From positions 1 to 64,000 of the forward strand of contig JASANC010001540.1 in NCBI GenBank assembly GCA_030248135.1: 64,000 bases of DNA, read 5' to 3'. The stretch comes from Theristus sp. LFF4_11. Its lineage: Eukaryota; Nematoda; Chromadorea; Monhysterida; Xyalidae. Below the pieces are notes generated by a model. It worked only from the letters and a program-made list of their open reading frames with translations, ran no database searches and had not been told where the DNA came from. The translations under genes and the position numbers were made by a program. Shown here in pieces: positions 23,040-36,500 of the stretch (the stretch's first letter is position 1; each line of letters opens with the position of its first letter).

Positions 23040-24400
23040 CGGACAACTCAGGTTTTTCATTTTTCGTTTTTAGGCCAATTTCGTCTATGCTATTTTTACG
23101 GCCGATTCGCCCAAAATCGTCACGATTCAGTACCTAGAATTGCTCACATAAGAAAACTGACCCAAAAGCCGTGATCGGCGCAATGAATTACCATGGAAAA
23201 CACCGATTTCTTGTTTTTCATTTCTAGACCGGTTTCACTAAATTCCACTGCCGATTCGCCCCAAATCGTCACGATTCTGTAACTAGAGTTGCTCACTTGA
23301 AAAAACTAACACAAAATCCGTGATCAGCGCATTGAATTACCCTGGAAAACACCCTTTTCTTATTTTTCGTTTCTGGACCGATTTCGCCAATTTCCACGGC
23401 CGATTCGCCCGAAATCGTCACGGTTCAGCATCTAGAGTTGCTCACGTAAGAAAACTAACCAAAATCCGTGATCACCGCATTGAATTACCCTGGAAAACAT
23501 CTTTTTCTCGTTTTTCGTATCCGGATTGATTTCGCCAATTTCCACGACCGATTCGCCCGAAATCGTCACGATTCAGTATCTAGAATTGCTCACATAAGAA
23601 AACTAATCAAAAATCCGTGATCAGCGCATTGAATTACCATGGAAAACACCCTTTTCTTGTTTTTCGTTTCTGGACCGATTTTGCCAATTTCCACGGCCGA
23701 TTCGCCCGAAATCGTCACGATTCAGCATCTAGAGTTGCTCACGTAAGAAAACTAACCCAATATCCGTGATCAGCGCATTGAATTACCCTGGAAAACATTT
23801 TTTCCTTGTTTTTCGTTTCTGGACCGATTTCGCCGATTTCCACGGCCGATTCGTCCGACATCGTCACGATTCAGCATCTAGAGTTGCTTGCATAAAAAAC
23901 TAACCCAAAATTCGTAATCAGCGCATTGAATTACCCTGGAAAACACCCTTTTCTTATTTTTCGTTTCTGGACCGATTTCGCCAATTTCGACGGCCGATTC
24001 GCCCGAAATCGTCACGATTCGGTATCTAGAGTTGCTCACGTAAGAAAACTAACCCAAAATCCGTGATCAGCGCATTGAATTACTCTGGAAAACACCCTTT
24101 TCTTGTTTTTCGTTTCTGGACCGATTTCGCCAATTTCGACGGCCGATTCGCCCGAAATCGTCACGATTCGGTATCTAGAGTTGCTCACATAAGAAAACTA
24201 ACCCAAAATCCGTGATCAGCGCATTGAATTACACTGGAAAACATAGTTTTCTTGTTTTTCATTTCTGGACCGATTTCGCCGATTTCCACGGCCGATTCGC
24301 CGGAAATCGTCACGATTCAGCATCTAGAGTTGCTCACGTAAGAAAACTAACCCAAAATCCGTGATCAGCGCATTGAATTACTACGGACTAGACCTTTTTC
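23040..24400. repeat. ~148 bp satellite array, 9-10 units
   Basis: Tandem units recur every 147-150 bp with the landmarks GATTCGCCCGAAATCGTCAC, TAGAGTTGCTCACGTAAG, ATCAGCGCATTGAATTAC and TTTTCGTTTCTGGACCGATT. Units near the ends are more diverged. No coding potential. It separates the DB-module gene from the SLC22 gene. Confidence 0.95.
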
Positions 24401-24419
24401 CTATTATTTTTCGTAGCTC

Positions 24420-24790
24420 AGACAAAATTTGTAAGAGTGAAAACTGATACTCAGTCAAAATGCTACGAACTTTCAAAAATGCACAATTTTAACTCAAAAA
24501 AGTGCCGGGCAAAAAAATAAACTAAATTTTCAGAAAATACGGATGAAATTACCCTAGGAAACATTTTTGTTCAACTGTGAAAGTGTCCCAGCTAAAAATT
24601 GAAAGGGCGAACACTTGAAACCAGGTAAAAACCCTTCGATTTTTGAAAAATGCCCATTTTTTACCCAAAAAGTGGGTCAGGGCAAAAAATTAACCCAATT
24701 TTCAAAATCTCCAGGTGAAATTACCCCAGGAAACATTTTTGTTTGACTGTGAAAGTGTCGCAGGTAAAAATTGAAAGGGCGAACACATAT
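24420..24790. repeat. Two tandem ~190 bp repeat units
   Basis: Two copies of a unit with GTGAAATTACCC, AGGAAACATTTTTGTT and AATTGAAAGGGCGAACAC. They are related to the satellite next to them only by the GAATTACC/GGAAAACA words. No gene is seen here. Confidence 0.7.
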
Positions 24791-25173
24791 GATTACATAC
24801 CAGAAAAAAAAAATAGAAACAAAAATAAGTAACATAAATTTCAGAATAGGTTTTTCGTGTCTACAGCGTATGAAAAGTTGTCCGATAAAAATTTTTTCGC
24901 GGCTCCAAGCACAACTTTGGGTGTTCGTTTCGTGTGCACAGGAGCAGGTTTGTAGCTTATACTATGCTCGCTGGACGCAGCGAGCAAATTTGAAAAAAGC
25001 GCGCGAGGGGATAACGGCTCATATTATGCGTGATGCGCTGTCCGCTCGCTGGCGCTCGCTCGCGCATCCGCATGATTTTGTATTGTTCAATGTTGAAAGA
25101 AACAACAGCAAAAACGCATATTGCGTGAAAACGCATTTTGAAGTGAATCAACAAAAACGCGGTTAATGCAAAC

Positions 25174-28100
25174 CTGGGCACTCCAAACCATATTCCGTCC
25201 TCGATGGTCTCAGGCAGTTCCTGGTTCAACGTCTCCGGCACGAACAGGCACAATACGCCGGCCGCTAACGAGCACACCCCGTATATCATGATCGGCAGCG
25301 TTTCGGCGACGAAGTTTGCCTGGGTATATACAGGGTGTGTTGTCTGTTGGGATTTTGGGAATTTCAGAAGGGAGAATTGTCTAGCAAAAAGTAAAACGAT
25401 GATGAATTTCGGACACAATGAGTGAGAAACGTTTGTCTTGTGTGATGCGCTGTTTCGCTGATGTTTCAGCCAGATATACCGTATTACCTCTAATAAACCC
25501 CCAGCGACTTCTGGGGGTGGGGGTTTATTTTTTTGGGGGGGGGGCTTTATTTTTGGGGGGGGGGGTTATTTGGAAATCATTTTTAGGGGTGGGAAAAATG
25601 GCAAAAATACCTTCCATGGCAGGAAGGAAGTCGCAGAAACTTCTACTCTACATAGAAATTTCCTTTTACAACAGCCTTTTGTAATGAAATTACCATTAAC
25701 TCATCCATTTGAGGCCTTTGGTAGCACAACTTCATCATTTTCACTGCAACCAGCCACTGAATTCGCTGGGTATGTGTTTCAAACAGGTTTCCAATAATCC
25801 CCCATGGGGGATTATTTTTGGGGGGGCGGATTATTTGGAAACTTGTCGAGGGGGGTGGGGGTTTATTTTGGGGGGGTTAATTTTGGGGGGGGGTTAATAG
25901 AGGTAATACGGTAACACCTGTCTGAGCTGGTCGTCATGTTTTATTGGGCTGTGCAGCCCAGGCCTTGTCGTTCTGACGAGTCTGGGGGCCCCGCGGGTAT
26001 AGGCTAACCAGGCGAAACCGCAAGAAACAGCGCACCAGATTGAAGCATTTTTGTTGAGCCATATGGCAGGGTGGAAAAATAGACATATCGTGAACTGCGG
26101 ACTTATAGAACAGTGAAGTCTTTTATTTGAAAGCTTTTTAAATTTTGCAAAAAAAAACTGGTTGAATGCGTCACAACGCCCAACCAGCAAATGAATCTGT
26201 GGTGCGCTCATTGAGCCGATCCGGGCGCAGAAGGACGCGAAGCCGGTGCCGGACTGTCGCACGACCTGCGACAAGGAAAAAACATCAAGCACGGTTTTTC
26301 AAATGACATGGCAGTAGAAAAACAGACGTTTTTTAAATCCGAAAAATTTCGGGTCACCTAAAAATGTTCTCAATACTCAAATAACCAAACACATTTGACC
26401 ATTCAATGCCCACCAAAATGCGGTATTCAGACCAAAAAGGGTCAGAGGGTGAAAAAGGTTTCACAAGCTCTCATAACCGTTTTCTGGAAGCCGCACAAGG
26501 GCGTGTTTTTTGCAAAATTCACCGTTGGAAAGAGCTCCGCCGAGTAATTATAGATGACCGCGAACACGGCGGCAACACAGGCCTTGCCGACCAACGCAAA
26601 GGCGACGATCACAATGCCTGCATGTTGCTTGAAGAATTGTTGGAACAAAAAAGTTGCACCGTACTACGAAACTAGCTGCGAGCATAATTGTGGGGGACAT
26701 ATTCGGAGACATTTTGACGGGAACTTCAATAAAGATATCCCAATTTATGAAGTTGTTTATTGAGAAAAGTTCAGCAAACGATATTGATAGGTAGAAAATT
26801 ACTTCCAGCTCCAGCACACAGTGTCAGCAAAGTATTAAGCGGCATTCATGAAGCAGTGTTGAAACACATCTACGCGGTCACCAAATACTGCTTCATGAAA
26901 GCCGCTTTATTAAACGAAAACCATTCTCAAGCAAACCATACTCGGAACGACGCCGCTCAACGCGCCGGCTAAAATGCACGAAATTCCGCCGATCGCATAC
27001 AGAATGATCATGGTTGCTTTTCGACCTGCAAGAGAATTAGCTAGCAAGCCTGTTTATATACAGCATACATTTTTTTCATTTACGTGTTTCATTTTCATCA
27101 TACACATGTATTATAGCTGGTTGTGCGTGCTGCGACTCAATGGCGCGTTTGCAGACGTCTAGTTTTAATTTTTATGCGGCAACTCAAAATAGCCTAAGTG
27201 ACCCAGCCCTATTTAGGCGACTCGACTCGGATTACTTTACCAATTTTGAATTGCCGCGTCATACATGAAACTGTTTACCTATCAACGCGCACATTGAGTC
27301 TCTCGGGACCAAAAATACCGTATTACCTCTAATAAACCCCCATGGGGGTTTATTTCTTCAGCGACTTCTGGGGGTGGGGGTTTATTTTTGGGGGGCTTTA
27401 TTTTTGGGGTTGGGGGGTTTATTTGGAAACCATTTTTAGGAGTGGGCAAAATGGCAAAAATACCTTCCATGGCAGGAAGGAAGTCGCAGAAACTTCTACT
27501 CTACATAGAAATTTCCTTTTACAACAGCCTTTTGTAATGAAATTACCATTAACTCATCCATTTGGGGCCTTTGGTAGCACAATTTCATCATTTTCACTGC
27601 AACCAGCCACTGAATTCGCTGGGTATGTGTTTCAAACAGGTTTCAATAATCCCCCATGGGGGATTATTTTGGGGGGGGATTATTTGGAAACTTGTCGAGG
27701 GGGTGGGGGTTTATTTTTGGGGGGGGTTTAATTTTGGGGGGGGGTTTAATAGAGGTAATACGGTATAAAAGATAAATACCGAGTTTTTCCATCATCGGGA
27801 CGCAGACGAGATATCCGGGAAACTCCGACAGCGCCGAAAGCGTGTAAGAAAGGTAGGCGTTCAGTGGGATGTCCTGTGTGTTCATTGCGAGGCCGTAGTA
27901 AGTCATTGATGCGGCGAACCTGCAAAATTAAAACAAAAAAACTCTCTCCCATGAGATGGCATGGCACGAAAGTATGCGGCGTAAATCGATGTAACAGCTG
28001 GCGACATTGTTTACTTACAGCAGGTAGCAGCGTGCTTTTAACGCCATTTTTCTGTGCACGCCCAATAATGGCAATTTGTGTTGTGCTTGTCAAAAAAAGG

Positions 28101-31100
28101 CGTCTGCAAAAACGCCAAAGAACAAATTCAAAAAAAGGCGAAGCGGACCATCCAAAGAACACGATCAGTGTGTTCTTCGCGAGACGCCAATGTTTGAAGA
28201 GATCTAGGATGCTCGCTCTCGCGACGTCGACGCCTTCCGGTTGCATCTCTTCATGTGGAATTGACTGAGAAGAAACACTTTCAGTTTTTAATGGTATAAC
28301 TATTATCTTTTCTTTAAGACCTGAGACTCACTGCGGTTGTGGACGTAAAAAGAAAACTACTAGTTTCAATCTGTATGTGGTAATTCAGAATAGCCTAAGT
28401 GAAGTGACCCTTATTTAGGGGACTCGGATCCTTTTGCCAATTTTGAATTCCCGCGTCGTGCATGAAACTGCTTACCCATCTATGGGCACACTGAGACGCG
28501 GGACCAAAATAAAATATATATTACCTCACAGCACAACAAATTGAGCGAAACCCGAAAGACTTCAATCGCATCAAACTCAACAACACACGCTGCTCACCAA
28601 ATCCTCTTCGAGCACCTCTTCTGGTATGACGACGCCGTTGACTTTCGCCGCGAATCGGCAAATCTTCTTTGCCTCCTCCTTTTGATGATGCAACACCAGC
28701 CAACGAACGGACTCTGGTAGCAGCCTGAGAATTTCAACGATACTTGCCCGTCTCGTCTTTTTTGTCTTTACAGACTGTTTCGTCTCTCTCGTGAGTCTCG
28801 TCGGTTTAGGCTTAGGCTGAGGCTAAGATTTGACTAATGGCTTATGGCTTGGGCTCTGGGTTGTATTTGGGCTTAGGTTTTACATACATAGATCAGATTT
28901 TGGGTTAGGCTCAGGTTTGGGCTTATTCTTTGACTATGGCTTTGACTCATGCTTAGACTTCGGCACAGGCTTCGGCTATGGCTTTTGGCTTTGGCTTAGA
29001 TTTCGTCTTTGGATTTGGTTCAGGCTTTCGCTTAGGCATTGGCTTTGTCTTGGGTGTTAGGCTAAAGCTGGAGCTCAGGATTAGTCCCTGGCTTAGAAGC
29101 TTAGGCGTAGCCTAGGTGTAGAATAAGATTCAGGGTTAGGAGAAGACTCTGGAATAGCGGCCCGTGTCCACCCTTGTGTTATGTGGTGTTTGGAATTTTG
29201 CGTTCAATCAGACTTAGGTGGAGGTTTGACATACAGTAGGTGCTGGGTTAAGCGCCATTCATGGAGGTTGAAGCGCGCTGACACATTCACGAAGCAAAAA
29301 AAAAACAACGCGCTTCAGTTTTGGAACATACGCACATTCATACGCACGTTCATTTTAGCGCGCGCATGCTGAATGGGCCTTTAGCCTTCTCAGACCTTGT
29401 GACAACAAACGCACCAATAATATGGAAACAACAGCACGACCAGTCCGCCGGCCATCAATTGAATTAGCCGCCATTGCGGTAAGAAGTACGCCCAGAGGCC
29501 GTCCCAGAGTACGCCAACGGTGAACATGCCTTGATACCAAATGCCGCAAACTGTGCGCGGCAAGCCGTCGACAAATTCCATAACTGAAACTCTTGTGATT
29601 TTTTCAATAAAAAAATGAAAAAAACTTGTGATTTAAGATCTAGTAATTTTTGCGACAGTAAAATCTTTTCCGGTTTTAGCCACCAGTAACTCACAAATCA
29701 CATAGGCCGTTAAGTAAACGCCATAGTTTGTGCAGCCAAGCAACACTTGAAACGTGAAATACGTCCAATACGTCGAGCAGGCGAGACCGGCGAACGAGAC
29801 GATCGTGGTCAACAGTGTACAAAGCATGAATGTCTTGCGGCGACCCCATCTGAAAAAGAAGACTTTCATGGTCCCTTTGGTCATCTGAAATGAAAATGCA
29901 AGCTGGTGTATTTGACGTATTTCTCTGTCATGCGAAAATATGATGTCATCAGTCATAATGTAGCTGGATTTGTGAACAAAAAGATGTTTCGCCGACATAC
30001 CTGTCAGAAATGATGCTCCAACCGACAGCGGCGATGGAAACGCCGAACGTGTACGCCATCCACATGATCTGATGCAGCGTCACGAGGTCACAGCCGAGGT
30101 CGAACTGAAAAAATCGTCAGAAAGTCATTTGCAGATTTTGGCGACCTTTTTGCTATACCACTACCACAAACATGCATTATGTAAATGTGTCTTGGAAACA
30201 TGGGTACACTCGGTTTGCTATGCAATTTGGTTGCCGAGACAAACACAAGCGCACAATTGGGCGCGCATCAGGAGTATGCGCGGCTATGTTTTGAGTTGCG
30301 GTTGTCGCTGGTGACGCCATCAGCTATTCAGCGTTCCGCCACAGGAAGTTCTTTGCATTTCGACCGTAATACCAAAACCGAAACGCTAAAATGCCAAAGA
30401 CCTCCCTCGATCGTCAGCGAATCAGTGACCAGCGATTCGTCATAGATCGTGTGTCCATCGCAATTGCGCGCGATCTCCGCCGTGCAAGTGTCGTTGTCCT
30501 TCAAGTCCGCCAGCATACACCGGCGACACTCGTCGTCCTCCACCAACAGTCTGCTTGCGTTCACTTGCTCGATTCGACCGTAGCTGCCGTTGCACGCGGC
30601 GCCGTCGATCTCGGGCACGCAGCACCTTCGACGCGGGTGTGTGTTTGATTTTGTTGCGTGATGATTTTGTTGGGTGATGATTTTGTTGGGTGATGATTTT
30701 GTTGAGTGATGATTTTGTTGTGTGATGATTTTGTTGTGTGATGATTTTGTTGTGTGATGACTTTTTCATGTTCTCTACGCATTCGTGTGCGGTTCGCTTT
30801 CATTCGGTGTTTAGTGTGGGGTATGATTTAGGTGATTAAGAAAAGTTTGGCAGTAACTCCAAAAGTTTGGTCTCATTCACTTTTTGCACTGTGCGACCAA
30901 ACAAATCAACTTGCACAAAGCCTCCGCTTCTGGTTTTTCCACTTATTTTCTTCTGGCTCTTTTCACTTTAAAAGGGGATTTAGTAATTCGTTTTTTATGC
31001 GTACACACAGACACGACACTTAAAAATGACCACGCAATTTAGAAATCGTGTCGTGTGTGCTATCTTAATGCATTACGGACACAACCAGTTTGCGCACGCG

Positions 31101-31810
31101 ATTTAGAACGACGTCTGTGCGTGCGGACAGAAGCCTAATACCGTATTACCCCCATTAGACCCCCCCACCATTAATCCCCCCCCCACCAATAAACCCCCAC
31201 CCCCACGACAAGTTTCCGAATAATACCCCCCCCCCAATTAATCCCCCATTGGGGATTATTGGAAACCTGTTTGAAACACATACCCAGCGAATTCAGTGGC
31301 TGGTTGCAGTGAAAATGATGAAATTGTGCTACCAAAGGCCGCAAATGGATGAGTTAATGGTAATTTCATTACAAAAGGCTGTTATAAAAGGAAATTTCTA
31401 TGTAGGGTAGAAGTTTCTGCGACTTTCTTGCCTGCCATGCAAGGTATTTTTGCCATTTTTCAATAAACCCCACCCCTAGAATTTGTTTGTAAATAACCCC
31501 CCCCCCCACCAATGATCCCCCCCCACCAATAATCCCCCACCCCTAAAAGTTGCTGACGTATTAATCCCCCATGGGGGTTTATTGGAGGTAATACGGTAGG
31601 TGCTTTCGCCTTGAGAGTATCAGTAGTAAGGATCGAATCTAAAAACAAAAGGCCGACTGTAAAAATACGATACCTTGCCTTCGGATTATAGCCAGTCCAT
31701 GAGAACGACATCGTATTTGAGCCGCCCAGAAAACCGGGCAGAAACATCAGCGCGTACAAAAACGCCTGATATCGACCGAAATTACCGAGGTATTTCTTAA
31801 TTTTCTCCAT
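25174..31810 (-). CDS. SLC22-type organic ion transporter (12 exons)
   Basis: A major-facilitator transporter of the organic cation/anion class in the plasma membrane. Exons: 31810-31674, 30625 to ~30390, 30104-30001, 29849-29695, 29583-29415, 28724-28598, 28264-28149, 27919-27780, 27025-26937, 26627-26523, 26265-26185, 25319-25174. Landmarks in order: first helix with FLPGFLGGSNTMSF; large extracellular loop with ten cysteines and NGS/NAS sites; SDRWGRRKT after helix 2; EFVDGLPRTVCG; LLPESVRWL after helix 6; MTYYGLAMNT; EKLGRKAT; YSAELFPT; VVRQSGTGFAS; PETLNQELPETIEDG near the C-terminus. All are family signatures. Phases fit at every junction except the exon 2 donor, which lies between 30402 and 30378. 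After exon 12 the frame may simply run on to a stop at 24957, or splice further. Length is about 530 residues plus tail, normal for SLC22. The substrate cannot be told. Confidence 0.85.
25477..25913. mobile_element. G-tract-rich MITE (TACCGTATTACC ends)
   Basis: About 440 bp with inverted ends TACCGTATTACCTCTAATAA and a body of alternating G5-G10 tracts around TTTATT, with a unique core GAAATTTCCTTTTACAACAG. Copies: 27316-27765, 31139-31598 (inverted), 32224-32639 and 60970-61432. This copy is in the intron between SLC22 exons 11 and 12. TA flanks suggest a mariner-like target site. Confidence 0.8.
27316..27765. mobile_element. G-tract-rich MITE beside SLC22 exon 8 donor
   Basis: Same family as 25477-25913. 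On the minus strand it begins about 13 nt after the exon 8 donor (27779-27778), so most of the splice-donor-proximal intron is transposon sequence. Confidence 0.8.
28800..29135. repeat. Degenerate TTAGGC/GGCTTAGG-like array
   Basis: Irregular reiteration of GGCTTAGG, TTTGGCTTAG and GGCTTTGGC words. It resembles decayed telomere-type (TTAGGC, nematode) repeats or a low-complexity minisatellite. It lies in the intron between SLC22 exons 5 and 6 and has no coding meaning. Confidence 0.6.
30645..30762. repeat. 16 bp minisatellite next to SLC22 exon 2
   Basis: Seven to eight tandem copies of TGATGATTTTGTTGTG and variants. It sits directly upstream of the exon 2 acceptor (30626) in transcript orientation, where it would form the pyrimidine-poor end of intron 1. 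Confidence 0.85.
31139..31598. mobile_element. G-tract-rich MITE in SLC22 intron 1 (inverted copy)
   Basis: Opposite orientation to the copies at 25477 and 27316; the ends TACCGTATTACC and GGTAATACGGTA are intact. Confidence 0.8.
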
Positions 31811-32223
31811 TTTTCCCGCGAACTATTACCTAGTTGAACAGATTGACACCTGGTTTAGAAGTTCAAAAAAAATTTGCAGGTTGTGAATAACGTGTACATT
31901 CAAGTCGGCTATTGGTAGGCGGATGTTATGCTGCCAAAAATCTGTCAATAAAATAACGGGAATGAAAAAAACTGCCAAATAAACACTTAAATGAGCAAAA
32001 AGTACATGTAGATGTACTTAAAATCGTGGAGAGCACTTGCAGGAGAGTTTCATTACGCAAACAAACCAAAACATTGTTGTTATCAAAACCAGAAGTTTAA
32101 AAAATGAACCAAACTTTGCAAATGCATTTAATGGTAGACAAACGACACCGATTTTATCAACTTTTAAAATCAATGAAATGTTATCGGAGTTTTCAATCAG
32201 TGATTTTTGCCCTTGCCAATAAA

Positions 32224-32639
32224 TACCGTATTACCTCTAATAAACCCCCATGGGGTTTATTTCTTCAGCGACTTCTGGGGGTGGCGGTTTATTGGGGGGG
32301 GTTATTTACAAACAAATTCTAGGGGTGGGGGTTTGTTGAAAAATGGTAAAAATACCTTGCATGGCAGGCAAGAAAGTCGCAGAAACTTCTACTTTTCACA
32401 GAGATTTCCTTTTGTAACAGCCTTTTGTAATGAAATTACTACTAACTCATCCCTTTGGGGCCTTTGGTAGCACAATTTCACCAATGTCACTGCATTCAGC
32501 CACTGAATTCGCTAGGTATGTGTTTCAAACAGGTTTCTAATAAACCCCCATGGGGGTTTATTTTGGTGGGGGGATTATTTGGAAACTTGTCGAGGGGGTG
32601 GGGGTTTATTTTGGGGGGTTTAATAGAGGTAATACGGTA
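32224..32639. mobile_element. G-tract-rich MITE upstream of SLC22 gene
   Basis: Fourth copy of the family, about 410 bp upstream of the SLC22 start. It is followed at once by a 25 bp minisatellite. Confidence 0.8.
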
Positions 32640-32676
32640 TTATGGATATTATTTTGTTCTGTGTCAAAATAACAAA

Positions 32677-32790
32677 AAAATATAGGCCCACTTCTCCTGT
32701 AAAAATATAGGCCCAATTCTCTTGTAAAAATATAGGCCCACTTCTCCTGTAAAAATATAGGCCCAATTCTCTTGTAAAAATATAGGCCGA
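32677..32790. repeat. 25 bp minisatellite, 4-5 units
   Basis: Units of AAAAATATAGGCCCA followed by ATTCTCTTGT or CTTCTCCTGT. Between here and 33500 there is only a decayed 220 bp MITE (32952-33165); no gene is seen. Confidence 0.9.
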
Positions 32791-33514
32791 GCTGCTTCAA
32801 GCTCCAGCTTCTTCAAAAAATAAGGAAAGAGACAAGAAATGTAATGGTGCAGTGCGTTTGCGGGACTCATTCAGGTAATCAATCACCTGTTTTTTTTTTC
32901 GAACGATTCGGAGACAAATCATTTTTTCTAAAACATGAGCTTGCCATGGAAAAGTATGGAATGGCCGAGTAAACATGTTCAGGGTAAAAGGAGCCCGCGA
33001 AATCCGAAAATGAAAATAAAAAAGACGTTCAGAAATTGTTCTGATTTTTCGCGCTGTTCTGTTCATTCTGTCTCCTTTTCACACACGATTAGCTTGGCAT
33101 TCTTGAAAAGACAACTCCTAGTCTGCGACTGGTCCCGCCTTGATGAAGAATACAATTGCTGCCTTTTTTATTAGGATAATACTTCAGGTGGCTTATTTAG
33201 GATATTTCGTCTCCAGTAAGTGCCGCAAGTTTGAAAAGTGAAAAGCAGTCGAACTTTTTCTCGGATCTGTATTCATCGGCATATTCCCGGCCAACCCTGT
33301 GTTACATGTACCCTGCCTTTTAGTGCAACAGACAACAGGTTTTCTTATCTATTTGGTGAGAACGCTTTGACACACGCTGCAGGCAATGAAAATAACACCA
33401 AAATATACCCTTTGTTGGTTGTTTGGCGAAAACAGACAACTTCTAAAAAAGTGCCTTTAAAGCACAGTTTTGGTTGAATTATCCTAAAAAAATTCTTTTT
33501 AGACCGCCATTATT

Positions 33515-36500
33515 ATGAACGGACTGAAGGGTTTCACTGGTCTGTATTTGGCGATTTTGCGTGTCGCAGTCGCAGTGATTCAAGTGAAGATTTCCATTGA
33601 CACGAATGAGCCAATCTACCGCATTAATACCAGCAGCTTTCTCGGTGTCACTTTCGACACGAGCATTCTACGAGGAGCGAATTTCTGCGGAATCAATTGG
33701 ATGTAAGCTACATGTACAACAACGCCCCATTTACGAAAACGTTCGCTGACATCATCGAGCTGACCATGACCATTTTGAGCAAAAAACAACAACACACACG
33801 AACCTAAAAGTGACTGCATAAAGTTCGAAGTTCACCATATTTCAGGAACGTCGTGACTCTCGGTCGTCAACTGCGCGGCTCATATCTGCGGTTGGGCGGC
33901 GACGATTCGGATTTCATGATTTTCGACGCAAAACCAAGAAAAATGAAAAACAAAAGGCATCGAGAAACGCAGCCGTGGGCATCCGCTGCGTCGCCGCTCT
34001 GCGACATGTTTGCTGACAAAACGTTCAACATCACAAGCAAGTTTGCTCGGACGTTCTGTGTTTCGGTTTCGCAGTTTTCGACCACCAGTGTTGCCGTTTC
34101 GTTTTTTTTTTGATCGCTAGATTGATGCGCTGGAATGCGTACAGACTGACCAGATGACAGCTTTGAAATAATAAGCTTTGTACTTGTAGTTCTAATCATA
34201 GCTTCAATTATTATCAGACTTTTGTTCCTCATTTGACAGAAAAGCAGCTCGATCGATTACACTGGTTCAGTGAAGCAACCGGCTTACGGTTGATCTTTGA
34301 TTTGCGAGGCGTTGCCGGCTTCATTGATGGCAAGCCGAAATGGGACCCGCGGAACACCATCGAAATACTGGACTACTTGGACGCGATGTCATACGAGATG
34401 CACTTTGAATTGGGAAATGGTGCGTTCTGTTTTCTGGTATTATTCTTTTTTGCTTTGTTATACTTTCAGGTTGTGTTGGCATTGTGTGACCATGCATGCA
34501 TGTTTTTTTGTCTTCATCCAGAGCCAAACAACTGGCACGGCTGGTTCAACACGACAGTCACTGGTGCTCAATTGGTCGACTCGTACAAACAGTTGCACAA
34601 GATATTGCAGAATTATGCAACGTTTCGCGACAGTCGAGTGGTCGGTCCGGCCATTGGTAGCTCGCTCTCTCATCTCTTCACAGAGTCGGTGGAGGCTTTT
34701 TTTATCAAACGGGCAACTGTTTTTTTTTGGCCAGAGGGCGGCTTTTTTAGCATTAGCGTAATGCGACGCAGCTTTTTTAGTTTTATACAGTTTTAAGAAT
34801 TGGCATTCAAAAATCGAAACGGCCATACCGGTATTACTCAATCTGTTTTCCAGTTTCATCAAAGCTGGTGGTTCCAAGCAGGTTTCGGCGGTGACAGTGC
34901 ATCAGTTGGTTTGCCTTCATTGAATGCTTTTTAGATACAAACTTTAGAAACAGCCTCAGGCATGACCGGAAAATTTTCGGCGACCCCTCGAATGTGGTCA
35001 AGTGGTTTCAGGCGCTGGTACGGCATGACCAACAAAGACGTGCGGGTTTGAATCCCACTGTCTCAAAAAATTCCAATGATTGCATCATATTTTCGCAAAA
35101 TAAAACACGAACATGAACCATATGAATCACGCGCAAGCGACTCCGCAAAAACCAAAAAAAGAAAGAAAAACAACAACAAATACATACAGTCAATTTTAGT
35201 TAAAATTTTAAAATGTGAAAATATAAAACCCTACAGTTACTACGGCGGCGGTCGCCACGCGCCAGTGTCGATGTACGTCGACCCGAAAGTGCTCGATTCG
35301 GCGATTCCAGCTCTCGACAAAGCCGTGAACGTCGTCAGGAGGTACGACAAAGCAGCTCCTGAAATTTGGCTCGGCGAAACGTCGTCGACGGGTGGCGGTG
35401 GCACCGAACACGTCTCGGACACTTTCGTCGCCGGATTCATGTCCGTGTGCGCGTCGCAAGTGTTCATGTTTTGACTTCGCTTTTCATTCGAGAGTTGGAT
35501 GGTCTGCGCGTGTTGTGTTTCGGACAAAGTCCGGCTCGGATGGCAGTGCACTTTAACAACGCAATACAGATTATTGCGAAATCACAGACAGAACAATTAT
35601 GCACGATTGTTGTTGTTGTTTTTTTTGTTGGGATTTTTAGGCGATGTTTTTAGCCAGGGCTAACCCAGAGAAGCGTATAGAACGCCATTGAGTAGGGGCG
35701 CTCATCGAGCACACTCCTCGGCGGGGCTCGATCCCCCGAGCGCACAGACTGTAGTCTAACGCACTACCACCAGGCCACGAGCGGTGACGATATTACAGCA
35801 GCGCGCGTGTGTCGTCATCCGTGTTTTGTTTGTCAAATGTACGATATGCAACATGAATTGCGTTTAGGCAGAGCAGGTGGAACGGCAGTGTTCATTGAGA
35901 AGAGGTCAATTGGGAAGTCGTCTCACGTTGGCCAGACTCAATCTGGCTCCGGTCTCAATTGGGCCAGTCTTAACTACTAAACAACTCGAGGACTTTCCGA
36001 TCGTGTTGCAGGTGGCTGGACAAACTTGGCCTCAGTGCGAGTCACGGCGTCACTGCGGTGCTTCGGCAGACGTTGTTCATGGGCAACTACGCGCTCACAG
36101 ATTCCAGGACGCTGCCGAATTCGGTCGCTGTGCTTCGCCCTTATCAAGCTTTTTTGTGCTTTCTTAACTAGAAGCTTTGAAGTTTTACAGTGTCGCTCAG
36201 CTTCGTTTGTGTACACGCTGAATTTGTGTGTGTTGAATGTGTTTGTTGTGTTATGTGGTGTTGTGTGTTTGAAAGCTGAAACATCCTCACCATCGCCAAA
36301 ATTCACTTCGGAAGCCAACAACTGTAAAACAGTTTTTGTTGGCGGTCAACTGATTGTGCAACTGATCGTCCGCTTCAACATACCCTAAAGACTTGTAACT
36401 CCATGCGTAAGCATGTAGTCATGAATGATTGTACAGCATGAACTCGCGATTTTCTAGCGTGTGAGAAAAGCCTGAAGGTATTTACAAATCAATTCATGAT

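Noticed and set aside
23040..24400. Tandem array as a CRISPR-like locus
   Set aside because: Units are contiguous without unique spacers and the genome is eukaryotic.
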